27,776 nt of DNA from CAKSQF01 sp051867925 (GTDB taxonomy: Bacteria; Bacillota; Clostridia; Oscillospirales; CAG-272), in the NCBI GenBank assembly GCA_051867925.1, contig JBJDZI010000128.1:1-27776 (forward strand). The letters are read 5' to 3'. The position numbers were made by a program, and so were the translations under genes. The notes below the pieces were generated by a model. The model ran no database searches. It had not been told where the DNA came from and saw only the letters and a list, made by a program, of their open reading frames with translations. Below, piece after piece: positions 8,436 through 16,649 of the stretch. How positions within the stretch are numbered: the first letter of the stretch is position 1; each line of letters begins with the position of its first letter.

Positions 8436-8472
8436 GGGCTGTCGGAAGTGCTTTTCACACTTTCGACAGCCC
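8436..8472. repeat. Hairpin with GGGCTGTCG / CGACAGCCC ends between GH78 and GH99-like genes
   Basis: 15-base arms (GGGCTGTCGGAAGTG and CACTTTCGACAGCCC, one wobble pair) around a 7-base loop. The 15 bases ACTTTCGACAGCCCC at 8459-8473 are identical to the right end of the element at 23659-23800, so this may be a short relative of it. It can act as a terminator or mRNA-stabilising hairpin after the rhamnosidase gene; the T-run on the minus strand is poor. Confidence 0.65.
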
Positions 8473-8594
8473 CGATTGGTTTTATATTCCCCCAAATGCC
8501 AAGTCCCGGGATGGAAAAATTGCCACCCTTCATCATAGTTTTGGGAGATGAGGAATCTTCCCCAAGAAGGCTCCTGCTAAATCAACTTAATCAA

Positions 8595-11500
8595 TTACTT
8601 CTGATAAACTTCCATCTCGGTGAGCTGGAGGTAGTATCTGCCGCCGTCAGTCACTTTCGGATAGAGCGAGGTGGCATAGAAGCGGACGTAGCGGGCTTCC
8701 ACATCGTCAAAGTCGAAGGTCAGAGGCCCCCAAGAAGGAGTCTCGTAGCCCGTCTCGCTGTACACGGTGGTCCAGTTCGTGCCGTCTGTAGAAATCTGAA
8801 TCTCAAAATCCTTGGCAAAGCAGTAGCAGCTTTCCTTCACGGAAGGAGTAGGGGTAGAGGCATAGCAGACCACCCGATTGACGGTCATCTTGGAGCCAAG
8901 GTCGATGCAGACCCACTCGGAGTGGTTGGAGCCTGTGTTGGAGTTACTGGTGTAGCCTGCATACTCGCCGTCCTTGTTGACATCCATGCGGTCGCCGTTG
9001 GTCAGTTTATTCAGTGCCCAGCCGTAATCGGGGGAATTTGCCGCAGAGGATGCGGTGACGGTTTTGCCCTCGGCAAGGTTCGTGCCGGTGGGATGCTCAA
9101 TCTCTTCCTCGTTTTCGGGTTCGTCCTCGGAACTGCCGCCCTCGTTCTTGATGGCGGGCAGATCGGTCTGAACCTTCACGCTGATGGCGTTGGTGCGGGA
9201 CAGGAAGGTGGCGTCATTAGCGGTGACGAAGACATAACTGCCGCTTCCCAGTACCGCGTAAGCGTGACCGGAATCGCTGCCCACCGAGCGGACGCCGTCC
9301 ATGGTATCGGCAATGGCCTCGCCGTTCCACTTGACCTTTGCCGTATCTGCAGTGGGGAAATAAACGGTGGCTTCAGAACCGAAGGGAACGGTGACGGTCA
9401 TAGTCACGGTGCCGTCGTCGTTCTTCTTCCAAGAGGACTCGATCTTACCGCGCACCGTCTCCTCGGTGCAGGTGACAAAGTTCAGTTCTGCGGGAATATA
9501 GGGATTGATGGTAAACTTCAGATAGCCCTGCTCTACGTTGGTGATGCCTGCCAGATACCGGAACAGCCATTCGTCATAGGTACCCAGGAAGTAGTGCGCG
9601 CGGGAACGGGTAGTGGTCTCCCACATCTCCCACAGAGAGGTCGCGCCCTCTTCAATCATAAAGCCCCAGGAAGGATAGGTACGGCGGGTCAGGATTTTGT
9701 ACGCCACGTCTGCGTAACCGCAGTTCGACAGAACGGGCAGGATCTCCCTTGCACCCACGCAACCGGTATCCAGATGGTAATCCTTCGCTACGATATCGTC
9801 TACCAGATTGTCAACGACCTTCTGAAGCTTATCTTCGGGCACCAGACCAAATGCCAAAGGCACGAGCTGAGAGGTCTGACGGAATTTGGTCCGCTGAGGA
9901 CCGTTGTTGTACCAAACGGTGGTAGCGTAGTAACCGCTGCGATTGTAGAATTTTTCGTTGAACGCCTCGTAAATGTGTTGGGCAGCGTTACTAAAAGTCT
10001 TGATATCGGAGGTATGTCCCGTGAGTTCAGCTATCTTCGCCATGGTCACCAGCATCTTGTAGACGTAGGCGGTTGCCACGATGCCACTACCCTCGTTGGG
10101 AGACTCGCTGTAGGAGAGATTTTCACCGTTCATGGGAGATACCCAGTCGCCCAACTGTCCGTCGGGAGCGATCCAGTTACTGCGGCGCATACTGCTGATA
10201 ATGCCCTGGGCATATTTTTTCAGTACGGAATACTGCTCGTTCATATAGTAATCCATACCGTAGACGGTGTAGAGTTCGTAAACCGAGAAGACGAATACGC
10301 TGTTCCATACATAGTGGTCGGACACACCCCAGTCGGAGGTAGGAACCATTTGAGGAAGCAGACCGTACTGCTGGAAGCAGTCTTCCATGATTTCCACGAA
10401 GTTGGGCAGGAAGTTGGAGAAGTCGAAGTTATAGGTGAAGGTCTCCAGCGCCACGTTCAGGTCGCCCAGCCAGCCGTTCTTTTCCCAAACGGGAGTGTCG
10501 GTGGGCTTACCCTGCAGGTTGTTGGTCATGGTGCGCACCATCATGGCGTGCAGATCATTGATCAGCTGATCGGAAGAGGTAAACTGACCGGTGACCGCCA
10601 CATCGTTGGAGGTACGGTAGAGCAGGATATCGTCCTTGGTCAGTTCTCCCTCATAGCCCCAAATCTGGATGTACGAATAGCCTTTGTAGCTGAACTTGGG
10701 CTCGTAGGTCTCGATCTCGCTGCCCTTGGTGATGTACTCGTCGGTCATGTTGTAACGCTCGGGCCACCAGCCTGCGTTGGTACCGTCGGAGCCGCCCAAC
10801 TTCTGGACATTGCCGTCGGAAAGGAGCTTCTCGCCGTACAGGATGGTAATCTTGTTGCCTGCGGGCTGATTCTTGAAGGCAATCCGTGCCCAACCCGAGA
10901 TCATTTCGGGGGCGTAAATGACAAAGGAGCCGTCGGCGCGCTTTTGGATGTCTTTGACCTCAAAGGATGCCACGCGGCGGATGGGATCTTCCAGCTGGCA
11001 GATCAATTCGCCCTTAGGTGCGTCCATCTTCTGAGACTCGATCCAAGCGGAGGCATCGTAGCACACGTTTGCCCAGTCACCCAGTTCTTTACGGGCGTCG
11101 TAGGTCTCGCCGTAATAGATGGAGTTGAAGGTGATGGGACCGTTCACCGTCGCCTGCCAAGTGGTGTCGGAGACGAAGGATTCGGTAGTGCCGTCGACAT
11201 AGCGAACGGTCATTTGCAGGAGCATCTTGGGATTGTCCCGCCAGGATGCGGATGCCCAGTTCCAGACGCCGCCCTGCTCGTTGTAGAAGCTGTTGCCCAG
11301 TTCTACGCCGATGGCGTTGTCGCCCGCTTTCAACATGGAGGTCACATTGAAGGTGCGGTACAGAACGGTTTTGTTGTACTGGGTATTACAGCAGTTCAGC
11401 ACGGTGTCGTCGGGAGTCTTTCCGTTGATCTGCAGTTCGAAATAGCCCAGTCCCGCAACCGACAGATACGCTTCGGCTACCTCGCCTTTGAGCGTAAAGT

Positions 11501-12572
11501 CCTTTCTGAGCAGAGTCGCCGCCCGATCTCCGGAAGCGGACAGAGCCACGCCCGACCAGGGACCGTTGTTGTAATTGCAGTACATATCGGGGGTGCGGAA
11601 GGTGAAAGTGTCGCCGCCCACAGTATTCCAACCGTCGGGAGCGGTCTCGCTGACCTTCCATGTGTTCTTGTCGGAGATGACGGACTCGCGGGTTCCGTCG
11701 GTATAGGTAACCACCAGTTTGCCGATGAAGCCTGCGTAACCGTTGGAGGTGTTGTGCGCCGCCACGGCGATCACATTGTTCGCATTCAGCGAACCTGTCA
11801 GATCGCAGATGGCGCCCGCAGACCAAGCGGTAGTCTGGGACCATTCCACGCCGTTGAGGAACATCACTGCCTCATCGTCGGCGGTATAGAAGAAGAGGGC
11901 TTCCTTGACAGTCTTCCCTTCTGCGGGAGAATAGTCCAAGCGGAAATACTGGGTATTTTCGGGGATGCCCGCAGGAGCACTGTTGCCGGGATTGGAACCG
12001 ACATACCATATCCACTTGGCATCGGACAGCGATACCGAATACTGATCTGGCTTGCGACCGATCCAGGTGCCGGTCCATTCATTCTGATTCAGAATACCCG
12101 TGGCAAACTGTGATACGGACGAGGTGACTACCGCGTGATCGGCATCCCAGACCCGAACCGTCCAGTAATAGGTGGTGTGGGAAGCAAGATCTGCTCCTGC
12201 ATAGGGAACGCTGTAACAGAAGGCGGACTCCACTTTGCCGCTGTCCCAAAGGTCACCCTCACCCGTTTGTGCCTTTTCGGCTGTGGAAGAGACGATCACC
12301 TGATAGGCGGTCTGGAACTGATCGTACTCTTCGGATGCGGGAATCCAGGAAAAGACGGGAGTGGTATCCAGCCCGATGGGGGTGTCGGTCTCGTTGACTT
12401 TCATGGTATTGATCTTCAGGGCGGAGACCTGATCGGGGTTAGGATTCATGTTGTTATCTCCTTGTGTAGTAGTTTGCTGACTCTGCGTTTTACTGCAGGA
12501 GATCAGCGTTGCCGCCGACGGAACCAGCATGGCGGTACCCAGCAGACCGGCAATCAGACGTTTGAATTTCAT
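8595..12572 (-). CDS. GH78 alpha-L-rhamnosidase lipoprotein with C-terminal discoidin/CBM32-like domain
   Basis: A 1325-aa surface lipoprotein that removes terminal alpha-L-rhamnose from glycans. The signal peptide MKFKRLIAGLLGTAMLVPSAATLISC has lipobox LISC. An Asn/Gln/Thr linker and fibronectin-like domain follow (about 50-165), then jelly-roll domains. The GH78 catalytic (alpha/alpha)6 barrel spans about residues 670-1000. The general acid is E697 in TDTPVWEKNGWLGD and the likely base is E982 in EGATSLWEMWE. A beta-sandwich comes next, then an acidic linker (about 1145-1160) and an F5/8 type C (CBM32-like) domain (1165-1325). I chose the ATG at 12572 because AAAGGAG sits 12 bases upstream and it starts the signal peptide; the longer frame runs through the promoter. 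It has its own promoter with repeats upstream. Confidence 0.9.
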   Translation of the reverse strand: MKFKRLIAGLLGTAMLVPSAATLISCSKTQSQQTTTQGDNNMNPNPDQVSALKINTMKVNETDTPIGLDTTPVFSWIPASEEYDQFQTAYQVIVSSTAEKAQTGEGDLWDSGKVESAFCYSVPYAGADLASHTTYYWTVRVWDADHAVVTSSVSQFATGILNQNEWTGTWIGRKPDQYSVSLSDAKWIWYVGSNPGNSAPAGIPENTQYFRLDYSPAEGKTVKEALFFYTADDEAVMFLNGVEWSQTTAWSAGAICDLTGSLNANNVIAVAAHNTSNGYAGFIGKLVVTYTDGTRESVISDKNTWKVSETAPDGWNTVGGDTFTFRTPDMYCNYNNGPWSGVALSASGDRAATLLRKDFTLKGEVAEAYLSVAGLGYFELQINGKTPDDTVLNCCNTQYNKTVLYRTFNVTSMLKAGDNAIGVELGNSFYNEQGGVWNWASASWRDNPKMLLQMTVRYVDGTTESFVSDTTWQATVNGPITFNSIYYGETYDARKELGDWANVCYDASAWIESQKMDAPKGELICQLEDPIRRVASFEVKDIQKRADGSFVIYAPEMISGWARIAFKNQPAGNKITILYGEKLLSDGNVQKLGGSDGTNAGWWPERYNMTDEYITKGSEIETYEPKFSYKGYSYIQIWGYEGELTKDDILLYRTSNDVAVTGQFTSSDQLINDLHAMMVRTMTNNLQGKPTDTPVWEKNGWLGDLNVALETFTYNFDFSNFLPNFVEIMEDCFQQYGLLPQMVPTSDWGVSDHYVWNSVFVFSVYELYTVYGMDYYMNEQYSVLKKYAQGIISSMRRSNWIAPDGQLGDWVSPMNGENLSYSESPNEGSGIVATAYVYKMLVTMAKIAELTGHTSDIKTFSNAAQHIYEAFNEKFYNRSGYYATTVWYNNGPQRTKFRQTSQLVPLAFGLVPEDKLQKVVDNLVDDIVAKDYHLDTGCVGAREILPVLSNCGYADVAYKILTRRTYPSWGFMIEEGATSLWEMWETTTRSRAHYFLGTYDEWLFRYLAGITNVEQGYLKFTINPYIPAELNFVTCTEETVRGKIESSWKKNDDGTVTMTVTVPFGSEATVYFPTADTAKVKWNGEAIADTMDGVRSVGSDSGHAYAVLGSGSYVFVTANDATFLSRTNAISVKVQTDLPAIKNEGGSSEDEPENEEEIEHPTGTNLAEGKTVTASSAANSPDYGWALNKLTNGDRMDVNKDGEYAGYTSNSNTGSNHSEWVCIDLGSKMTVNRVVCYASTPTPSVKESCYCFAKDFEIQISTDGTNWTTVYSETGYETPSWGPLTFDFDDVEARYVRFYATSLYPKVTDGGRYYLQLTEMEVYQK

Positions 12573-12611
12573 CTTGAAAAAACTCCTTTTTCTACATGTT
12601 TGGCTGATTTT

Positions 12612-12640
12612 ATTATACTCTGATCCTTCTGCTCTGTAAA
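12612..12640 (-). promoter_or_regulatory. Promoter of the GH78 rhamnosidase gene
   Basis: On the minus strand, TTTACA (12635-12640) and a consensus TATAAT (12612-12617) are spaced by 17 bases. The start point would be near 12605, about 33 bases before the ATG. Confidence 0.75.
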
Positions 12641-12645
12641 GAGGG

Positions 12646-12690
12646 GCGGAACAATTCCGCAATTTTCGCCAATAGAAGGGCAATTTTCGC
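12646..12690 (-). promoter_or_regulatory. Candidate regulator sites upstream of the rhamnosidase promoter
   Basis: Two exact 11-base direct repeats, GCGAAAATTGC (minus strand, 12680-12690 and 12659-12669), are 21 bp apart start to start. The second abuts a perfect palindrome GCGGAA-CAA-TTCCGC (12646-12660), which ends 5 bp before the -35 box. A 21-bp direct repeat next to -35 is the arrangement used by AraC-family activators, which often control rhamnose genes. The repeats are seen; the regulator is inference. Confidence 0.45.
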
Positions 12691-12752
12691 AATCCGTCGG
12701 GTGGGGCGACCGTTTTTTGCGGTAGGCAATTGCAACCGCGGGGACAAACCCA

Positions 12753-12778
12753 AAAAATCCGCCCGAAGGCGGATTTTT
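12753..12778 (-). terminator. Terminator of the GH18-like lipoprotein gene
   Basis: A perfect 11-bp stem TAAAAATCCGCC-type: AAAAATCCGCC / GGCGGATTTTT with loop CGAA (TTCG on the transcript). It lies 8 bases after the stop codon on the minus strand and ends in a T-run. Confidence 0.85.
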
Positions 12779-12785
12779 AATCAGA

Positions 12786-13769
12786 TTATTCTCCTACGGA
12801 TTCGATGGCTTCTGCGTAATCAGCCGTCGTGTTGGGGGAAGAGAGCTTCTTCATATCGTCGTACAGCCACATGAAGCCGCCGGTAGCAAACCGCTTGCAA
12901 TCCACCAGTTTCTGCTTGACCTGTGCCGCGGTATCGCCTGCCGAACCGTTGTAATGGATGCACCAGTAACCGGGGATGATCTTCACACCGCCGAATGCGT
13001 TGTACCATTCACGAACGTTATTTCCGGCACCGCCGTCATAACATTGCAGATAGATACGGTCGCAGAGGTCTGCGCCCAGTTCCTTGTACACGTTTACCCA
13101 ATAGCTCATCGCGTTGTACGGGCAAAGGGTAACCTTCAGCCCCATGCTCTCTACCATTTTACCGAACTTTACCGCATCGTCCACATTGTAGTTGGACTCG
13201 TCGTCGTAGTTGATGGCGTCTGCACCGCTGGCGTCGATCAATGCCTTAAAGTTCTTGTACAGGATCGTATCCTCGCCGGTGCCGTCCCGCTTCATCAGAG
13301 CAGCGATGGACTCAAAGTCCTTGGTGCCCCAAGCACCTACCGACAGTTCGATGCGGTTAATGGTAGTGGGAGCTGCTTTAAGATACTGCCACCCCTCTTT
13401 CATCTGATCGCCGCCTACGAACTCGCCGTTCTCACAGACTTTGATGTCGTTGAGGTAAAGTGTACCGTCATCGTGAACATGAACCGACCACAGCATAATG
13501 GTATCATATCCCGCCGCCTTCACATCCTGAAGGCTCCGTTTACCCTGACAGAAGGGACCGCCGCCGAAGATCGCGGATACCCAGCCGTTATCCTCCTCGG
13601 GTTCGGTGGTACCTGCGGGATCAGCGGTGGTAGTAGGGGTTGCGGTAGTCACTTCCTCCGTAGTGGGGGCGGCGGTAGTGCCAAGCATATCGGCACCGGA
13701 ACAAGCGGACAGACAAAACAGCGATGCCAGCATAGCCGCTATTGATCGAAACAATACTTTGCGTTTCAT
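12786..13769 (-). CDS. GH18-like surface lipoprotein
   Basis: A 327-aa lipoprotein. Its signal peptide has lipobox LSAC (C23), followed by a Thr/Pro-rich linker (about 30-60) and a single (beta/alpha)8-type catalytic domain. The segment D184-A-I-N187-Y-D189-D-E191 fits the GH18 active-site motif DxxDxDxE with Asn replacing the second Asp. The acid/base E191 and its D189 partner are kept. A late GGFMWLYDDM matches the Trp-containing last barrel strand. The GH18 family cuts beta-1,4-linked GlcNAc polymers (chitin, N-glycan core), but the target here is unknown. The ATG has GAGGAG 8 bases upstream. It has its own promoter and terminator, so it is transcribed alone. Confidence 0.65.
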   Translation of the reverse strand: MKRKVLFRSIAAMLASLFCLSACSGADMLGTTAAPTTEEVTTATPTTTADPAGTTEPEEDNGWVSAIFGGGPFCQGKRSLQDVKAAGYDTIMLWSVHVHDDGTLYLNDIKVCENGEFVGGDQMKEGWQYLKAAPTTINRIELSVGAWGTKDFESIAALMKRDGTGEDTILYKNFKALIDASGADAINYDDESNYNVDDAVKFGKMVESMGLKVTLCPYNAMSYWVNVYKELGADLCDRIYLQCYDGGAGNNVREWYNAFGGVKIIPGYWCIHYNGSAGDTAAQVKQKLVDCKRFATGGFMWLYDDMKKLSSPNTTADYAEAIESVGE

Positions 13770-13843
13770 AGTGATTCTCCTCGGTCTAACAGATTTCGCC
13801 GATTAGCAGTCTCGCAAGGCTACCTAAGGCTTATAGATAGTTC

Positions 13844-13872
13844 ATTATACCATCTATTGCAGGAAAAAGCAA
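13844..13872 (-). promoter_or_regulatory. Promoter of the GH18-like lipoprotein gene
   Basis: On the minus strand, TTGCTT (13867-13872) and a consensus TATAAT (13844-13849) are spaced by 17 bases. A heptamer TGCCGAA occurs twice with a 9-bp period just upstream (13897-13912). The first 14 bases are identical to the AI-2E promoter. Confidence 0.75.
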
Positions 13873-13996
13873 GACTTTTCCCCCATCTCCCGCAGATTCG
13901 GCATTTTCGGCAAAAAGAGGCATCGGGAATTGTGCAAGATGATGATGCTTGCAGCTTTTCGGAACACTTCGCTACGCCGCATCAAACAGTTTCCGA

Positions 13997-15049
13997 TTAC
14001 AGAAGATCTTTCAGCACTTGGAATCGTTCCCGCAGAGGAGCGCCTTCATATTCCTGCGCTTTCATGGCAAGCAGTTCAGGCAAATAGTCCTCTGCTCTTT
14101 GCACGCTATCCGCAAAGCGGATATAAGGAAGATAGCGAAGCCACTCGTAAGTTCCGCTGATCTTGTAATTGGTGTTGGTAAATACGATACATGGCGTAGC
14201 GGTCAGAGCGGCAAAGATCATTCCGTGCAAACGGTCGGTGATCACCAGCCGTGCAGCGGCAAACTCTTCCATTTTGGCACGCACCAGCGATGCGCGATTT
14301 TGGGGCGTGACCGCATCCTCCGCATACATATCGGTTTTGCGGATCGTCTCTTTTGTGTCTGCCAGCATCTCTTCCAGAGCACTTTGCATCTCGTCAGTCG
14401 TAGACCGCTCCGAATCGGAGCGCATACAAAGCAGAATCCCGCATCTTGTCTGCGGCATCGCACCGAAAGTCTCCATGGTTGCCGACAGTACGATATCAGG
14501 AGTCAGCAGGACGGTGGTCTCGGGACACATTTTTTTCGCCACCGCAAAGGAGTTCGCCTCACGGGTCACCAGCACCAGAGTGGGATGACTGCCGTAGACC
14601 GATGCGCTGACTACTCGCTCCGCCGCTCCGTCCGCGTCGGGGGTGAAGTAGATGGTCTGGGGAAAGATGACGGTGGGATGATGGGGATAATCCTCGGTCA
14701 GCGTTCGATGGAGTCTCTCCTCACCTATCCATTGATTGCCCATGTTTCCTCCTCCCAGTTGCGCGATGAGGGTATTTTGGGGGATGATCTTCCGAAGCAG
14801 TTTCCGATGGGTTCGGCTCTGCTCCCATGTGATTTCTTTGACCGTGTAACCGCAGTTCTCCAAAAACGTCTTCTGCGCCAAAAAAATGGCGCTGTCGCCC
14901 AGATTGTCGTGCAAGGGCGTACCGGGGATCACTGCAGTTTTGCCGTCGCAATCGGAAAGATAGGTTCGCAAATCTTCCGCTTCTGCGCGTTTTCGCCGGC
15001 GGCGTCGTTCTGCGCGAACGATCAGCCGCCAAGGATACAACAGATCCAT
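13997..15049 (-). CDS. Polysaccharide pyruvyl transferase family protein
   Basis: A 350-aa cytoplasmic enzyme of PF04230, which transfers pyruvate from phosphoenolpyruvate as a ketal onto sugars of surface polysaccharides; in Gram-positives this can create the ligand for SLH domains. Family blocks seen: 'IPGTPLHDNLGDSAIFLAQ' (about 42-60), 'LIAQLGGGNMGNQW' (about 94-107), 'VIFPQTIYF' and the C-terminal 'RLVITDRLHGMIFAAL'. The basic N-terminal stretch RAERRRRRKRAEAE is odd and may touch the membrane. AAAGGAG sits 10 bases before the ATG. It is the last gene of the polysaccharide export operon; no convincing terminator follows. Confidence 0.85.
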   Translation of the reverse strand: MDLLYPWRLIVRAERRRRRKRAEAEDLRTYLSDCDGKTAVIPGTPLHDNLGDSAIFLAQKTFLENCGYTVKEITWEQSRTHRKLLRKIIPQNTLIAQLGGGNMGNQWIGEERLHRTLTEDYPHHPTVIFPQTIYFTPDADGAAERVVSASVYGSHPTLVLVTREANSFAVAKKMCPETTVLLTPDIVLSATMETFGAMPQTRCGILLCMRSDSERSTTDEMQSALEEMLADTKETIRKTDMYAEDAVTPQNRASLVRAKMEEFAAARLVITDRLHGMIFAALTATPCIVFTNTNYKISGTYEWLRYLPYIRFADSVQRAEDYLPELLAMKAQEYEGAPLRERFQVLKDLL

Positions 15050-15052
15050 TGC

Positions 15053-15157
15053 TTAGCACTCCTTTTGAGTCATCTTCCGCGCGGTGCGGCACGGACGATG
15101 TTGATTGCAGGTTTGAATAGAAATATGGCAATTGATCAAGCGTTTGCTCTTTTCCAT
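15053..15157 (-). CDS. Possible 34-aa Cys/His-containing peptide in the export operon
   Basis: An ATG with AAAAGGAG 6 bases upstream opens a frame MEKSKRLINCHISIQTCNQH... ending QKEC, whose stop lies 3 bases before the pyruvyl transferase ATG. It carries four Cys, is very basic and has no known family. The two perfect ribosome binding sites (its own and that of the next gene, at its end) and the tight spacing support translation. Its low sequence complexity and lack of homology leave it uncertain; it may only couple translation. Confidence 0.3.
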   Translation of the reverse strand: MEKSKRLINCHISIQTCNQHRPCRTARKMTQKEC

Positions 15158-15248
15158 AACACTCCTTTTCAAGGCTTCACGCCCCGTCAGTTCGTGGAGG
15201 AAATGAATGGGCGTGGCTGCTTTGAAAAGTCCTGTCAAGCGGCTGTGT

Positions 15249-16565
15249 CTACTCAGCGGACTTGCCGTCCGTGATTTTGCGCAGTTTCATGGGCTGGCAG
15301 AAGGTATTGCCCCAATAGCGAGGAAGCCATTCCATATTATGATTAAATCCGGGAACGCTGACGATTTCGAAGTTGTAGATCTCTTTCAGCGCATCCAGAT
15401 TGGTGTTGTGTCCCATTTCGTCGACTTCGTAAATGGCGGTGCCCAGCGTGTATCTGCCCGGTGCCAGACGTGAGGTGTCGACCTCGATCTCCACGGTCTC
15501 CTGCGTTCCGCACGCCAGTTCGAATCCTTCGCTTGTAGTACACATCGTAACGGGAGTACCGTCTGCGCTATGCACCATCATCCGCAGATTGGCAGATACG
15601 ACTGCGCGGGAGGATGTGTAGGACAGCCGCAATTTCATTTTGCTCCCTACGGGATACACGGCATTTTCCAGTTCTTCACTCCAAATTGCATCCATCGTAA
15701 CGGCGTGCCCGGCAAAATCAGGTGCGCGCTTGAGGGAGGTCAGTTCCACCACGCCGGAAGAGGTCAGCTTGGTTCCCATGTAACGCTCGATTCCCTCTTC
15801 CACATCCCCTTCAAAGATGATCTGTCCCTTGTCCAGCACTACGCAACGGTCGCAAAGTTGGCGGATGGTGTTCATGTTGTGGGAAACATACAGGACGGTG
15901 CGTCCTTCCTTGGTTGCGGCGTCCCGCATCCGATCCAGACACTTTTTCTGGAACGCCATATCGCCTACCGCCAGCACTTCATCCATGATCAGAATCTCGG
16001 AATCCAGATGTGCCGCCACCGCAAAAGCAAGTTTCACATACATACCGGAGGAATAACGCTTAACCGGTGTGTCGATGAAATCCCGCACCTCGGAAAACTC
16101 GATGATCTGCTCCATTTTGGCGTCGATTTCAGCTTTGGTCATGCCCAGAATCGCGCCATTCAGATAGACGTTTTCTCTGCCGGTCATTTCGCCGTGGAAA
16201 CCTGTACCCACCTCCAACATGGAGGAGATGCGCCCGTAGATGTCGATCTCACCCTCTGTGGGAGCGGTAACCCGACACAGCAATTTCAGCAGCGTGCTTT
16301 TGCCCGCGCCGTTGCCGCCGATGATACCCAGTGCCTCGCCTTGATAGACGGTCAGATCAATGCCCCGCAGAGCCAAAAAGGTCTCTCCCGACAGACGCTG
16401 CTGGCTGCCGATGATAGAGTTGGGGTCTTCTTTCCCGCGAATACGCGCCCACCAGCTCTGCAGATCTTTTTGCAGCGTGCCGCCGCCGATCTGTCCCAGC
16501 TTGTACATTTTTTTCACCCCCGAGAGCCGAACGGCTACCCGACGGTTGTCAACGGGATTGCTCAT
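15249..16565 (-). CDS. ABC transporter ATPase for polysaccharide export (Wzt/TagH type)
   Basis: A 438-aa protein: N-terminal ATPase (about 1-260), then a beta-sandwich Wzt-type carbohydrate-binding domain (about 275-430). The ATPase has Walker A GGNGAGKST (about 83-91), signature YSSGMYVKLAFAVA, Walker B ILIMDEVLAVGD and switch VSHN. The extended segment before Walker A and the 'GRISSMLEVGTGFHGEMTGREN' block are typical of the O-antigen / teichoic acid export subfamily, which energises export of undecaprenyl-linked glycans. AGGAG is 5 bases before the ATG. It follows the permease gene after 67 bases that hold three tandem repeats. Confidence 0.93.
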   Translation of the reverse strand: MSNPVDNRRVAVRLSGVKKMYKLGQIGGGTLQKDLQSWWARIRGKEDPNSIIGSQQRLSGETFLALRGIDLTVYQGEALGIIGGNGAGKSTLLKLLCRVTAPTEGEIDIYGRISSMLEVGTGFHGEMTGRENVYLNGAILGMTKAEIDAKMEQIIEFSEVRDFIDTPVKRYSSGMYVKLAFAVAAHLDSEILIMDEVLAVGDMAFQKKCLDRMRDAATKEGRTVLYVSHNMNTIRQLCDRCVVLDKGQIIFEGDVEEGIERYMGTKLTSSGVVELTSLKRAPDFAGHAVTMDAIWSEELENAVYPVGSKMKLRLSYTSSRAVVSANLRMMVHSADGTPVTMCTTSEGFELACGTQETVEIEVDTSRLAPGRYTLGTAIYEVDEMGHNTNLDALKEIYNFEIVSVPGFNHNMEWLPRYWGNTFCQPMKLRKITDGKSAE

Positions 16566-16574
16566 ATTTTCTCC

Positions 16575-16649
16575 TATTTTTCTTAAACGGTATCCATGAT
16601 AGTTTTTCTAAACAGTTTCCGTATAAGTCTTCTTATACAGTATCCATAA
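16575..16649 (-). repeat. Three tandem 25-bp imperfect repeats between permease and ATPase genes
   Basis: Units at 16625-16649, 16600-16624 and 16575-16599. On the minus strand each carries ATGGATACTGTTTAAG or a close variant. The first unit contains the real last codons and stop of the permease (MDTV-stop); the other two repeat those codons after the stop, in shifted frames because 25 is not a multiple of 3. The last unit ends at the ribosome binding site of the ATPase gene. Confidence 0.7.

Noticed and set aside
8397..12113. 1238-codon open frame antisense to the GH78 gene
   Set aside because: The sense strand encodes a complete, recognisable rhamnosidase with signal peptide and active-site motifs. 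The antisense frame stays open because TTA, CTA and TCA codons are rare in the gene. It has no ribosome binding site or family features.
15570..16586. 338-codon frame antisense to the polysaccharide ABC ATPase gene
   Set aside because: Walker A, signature and Walker B motifs are on the minus strand; the plus frame is a shadow.
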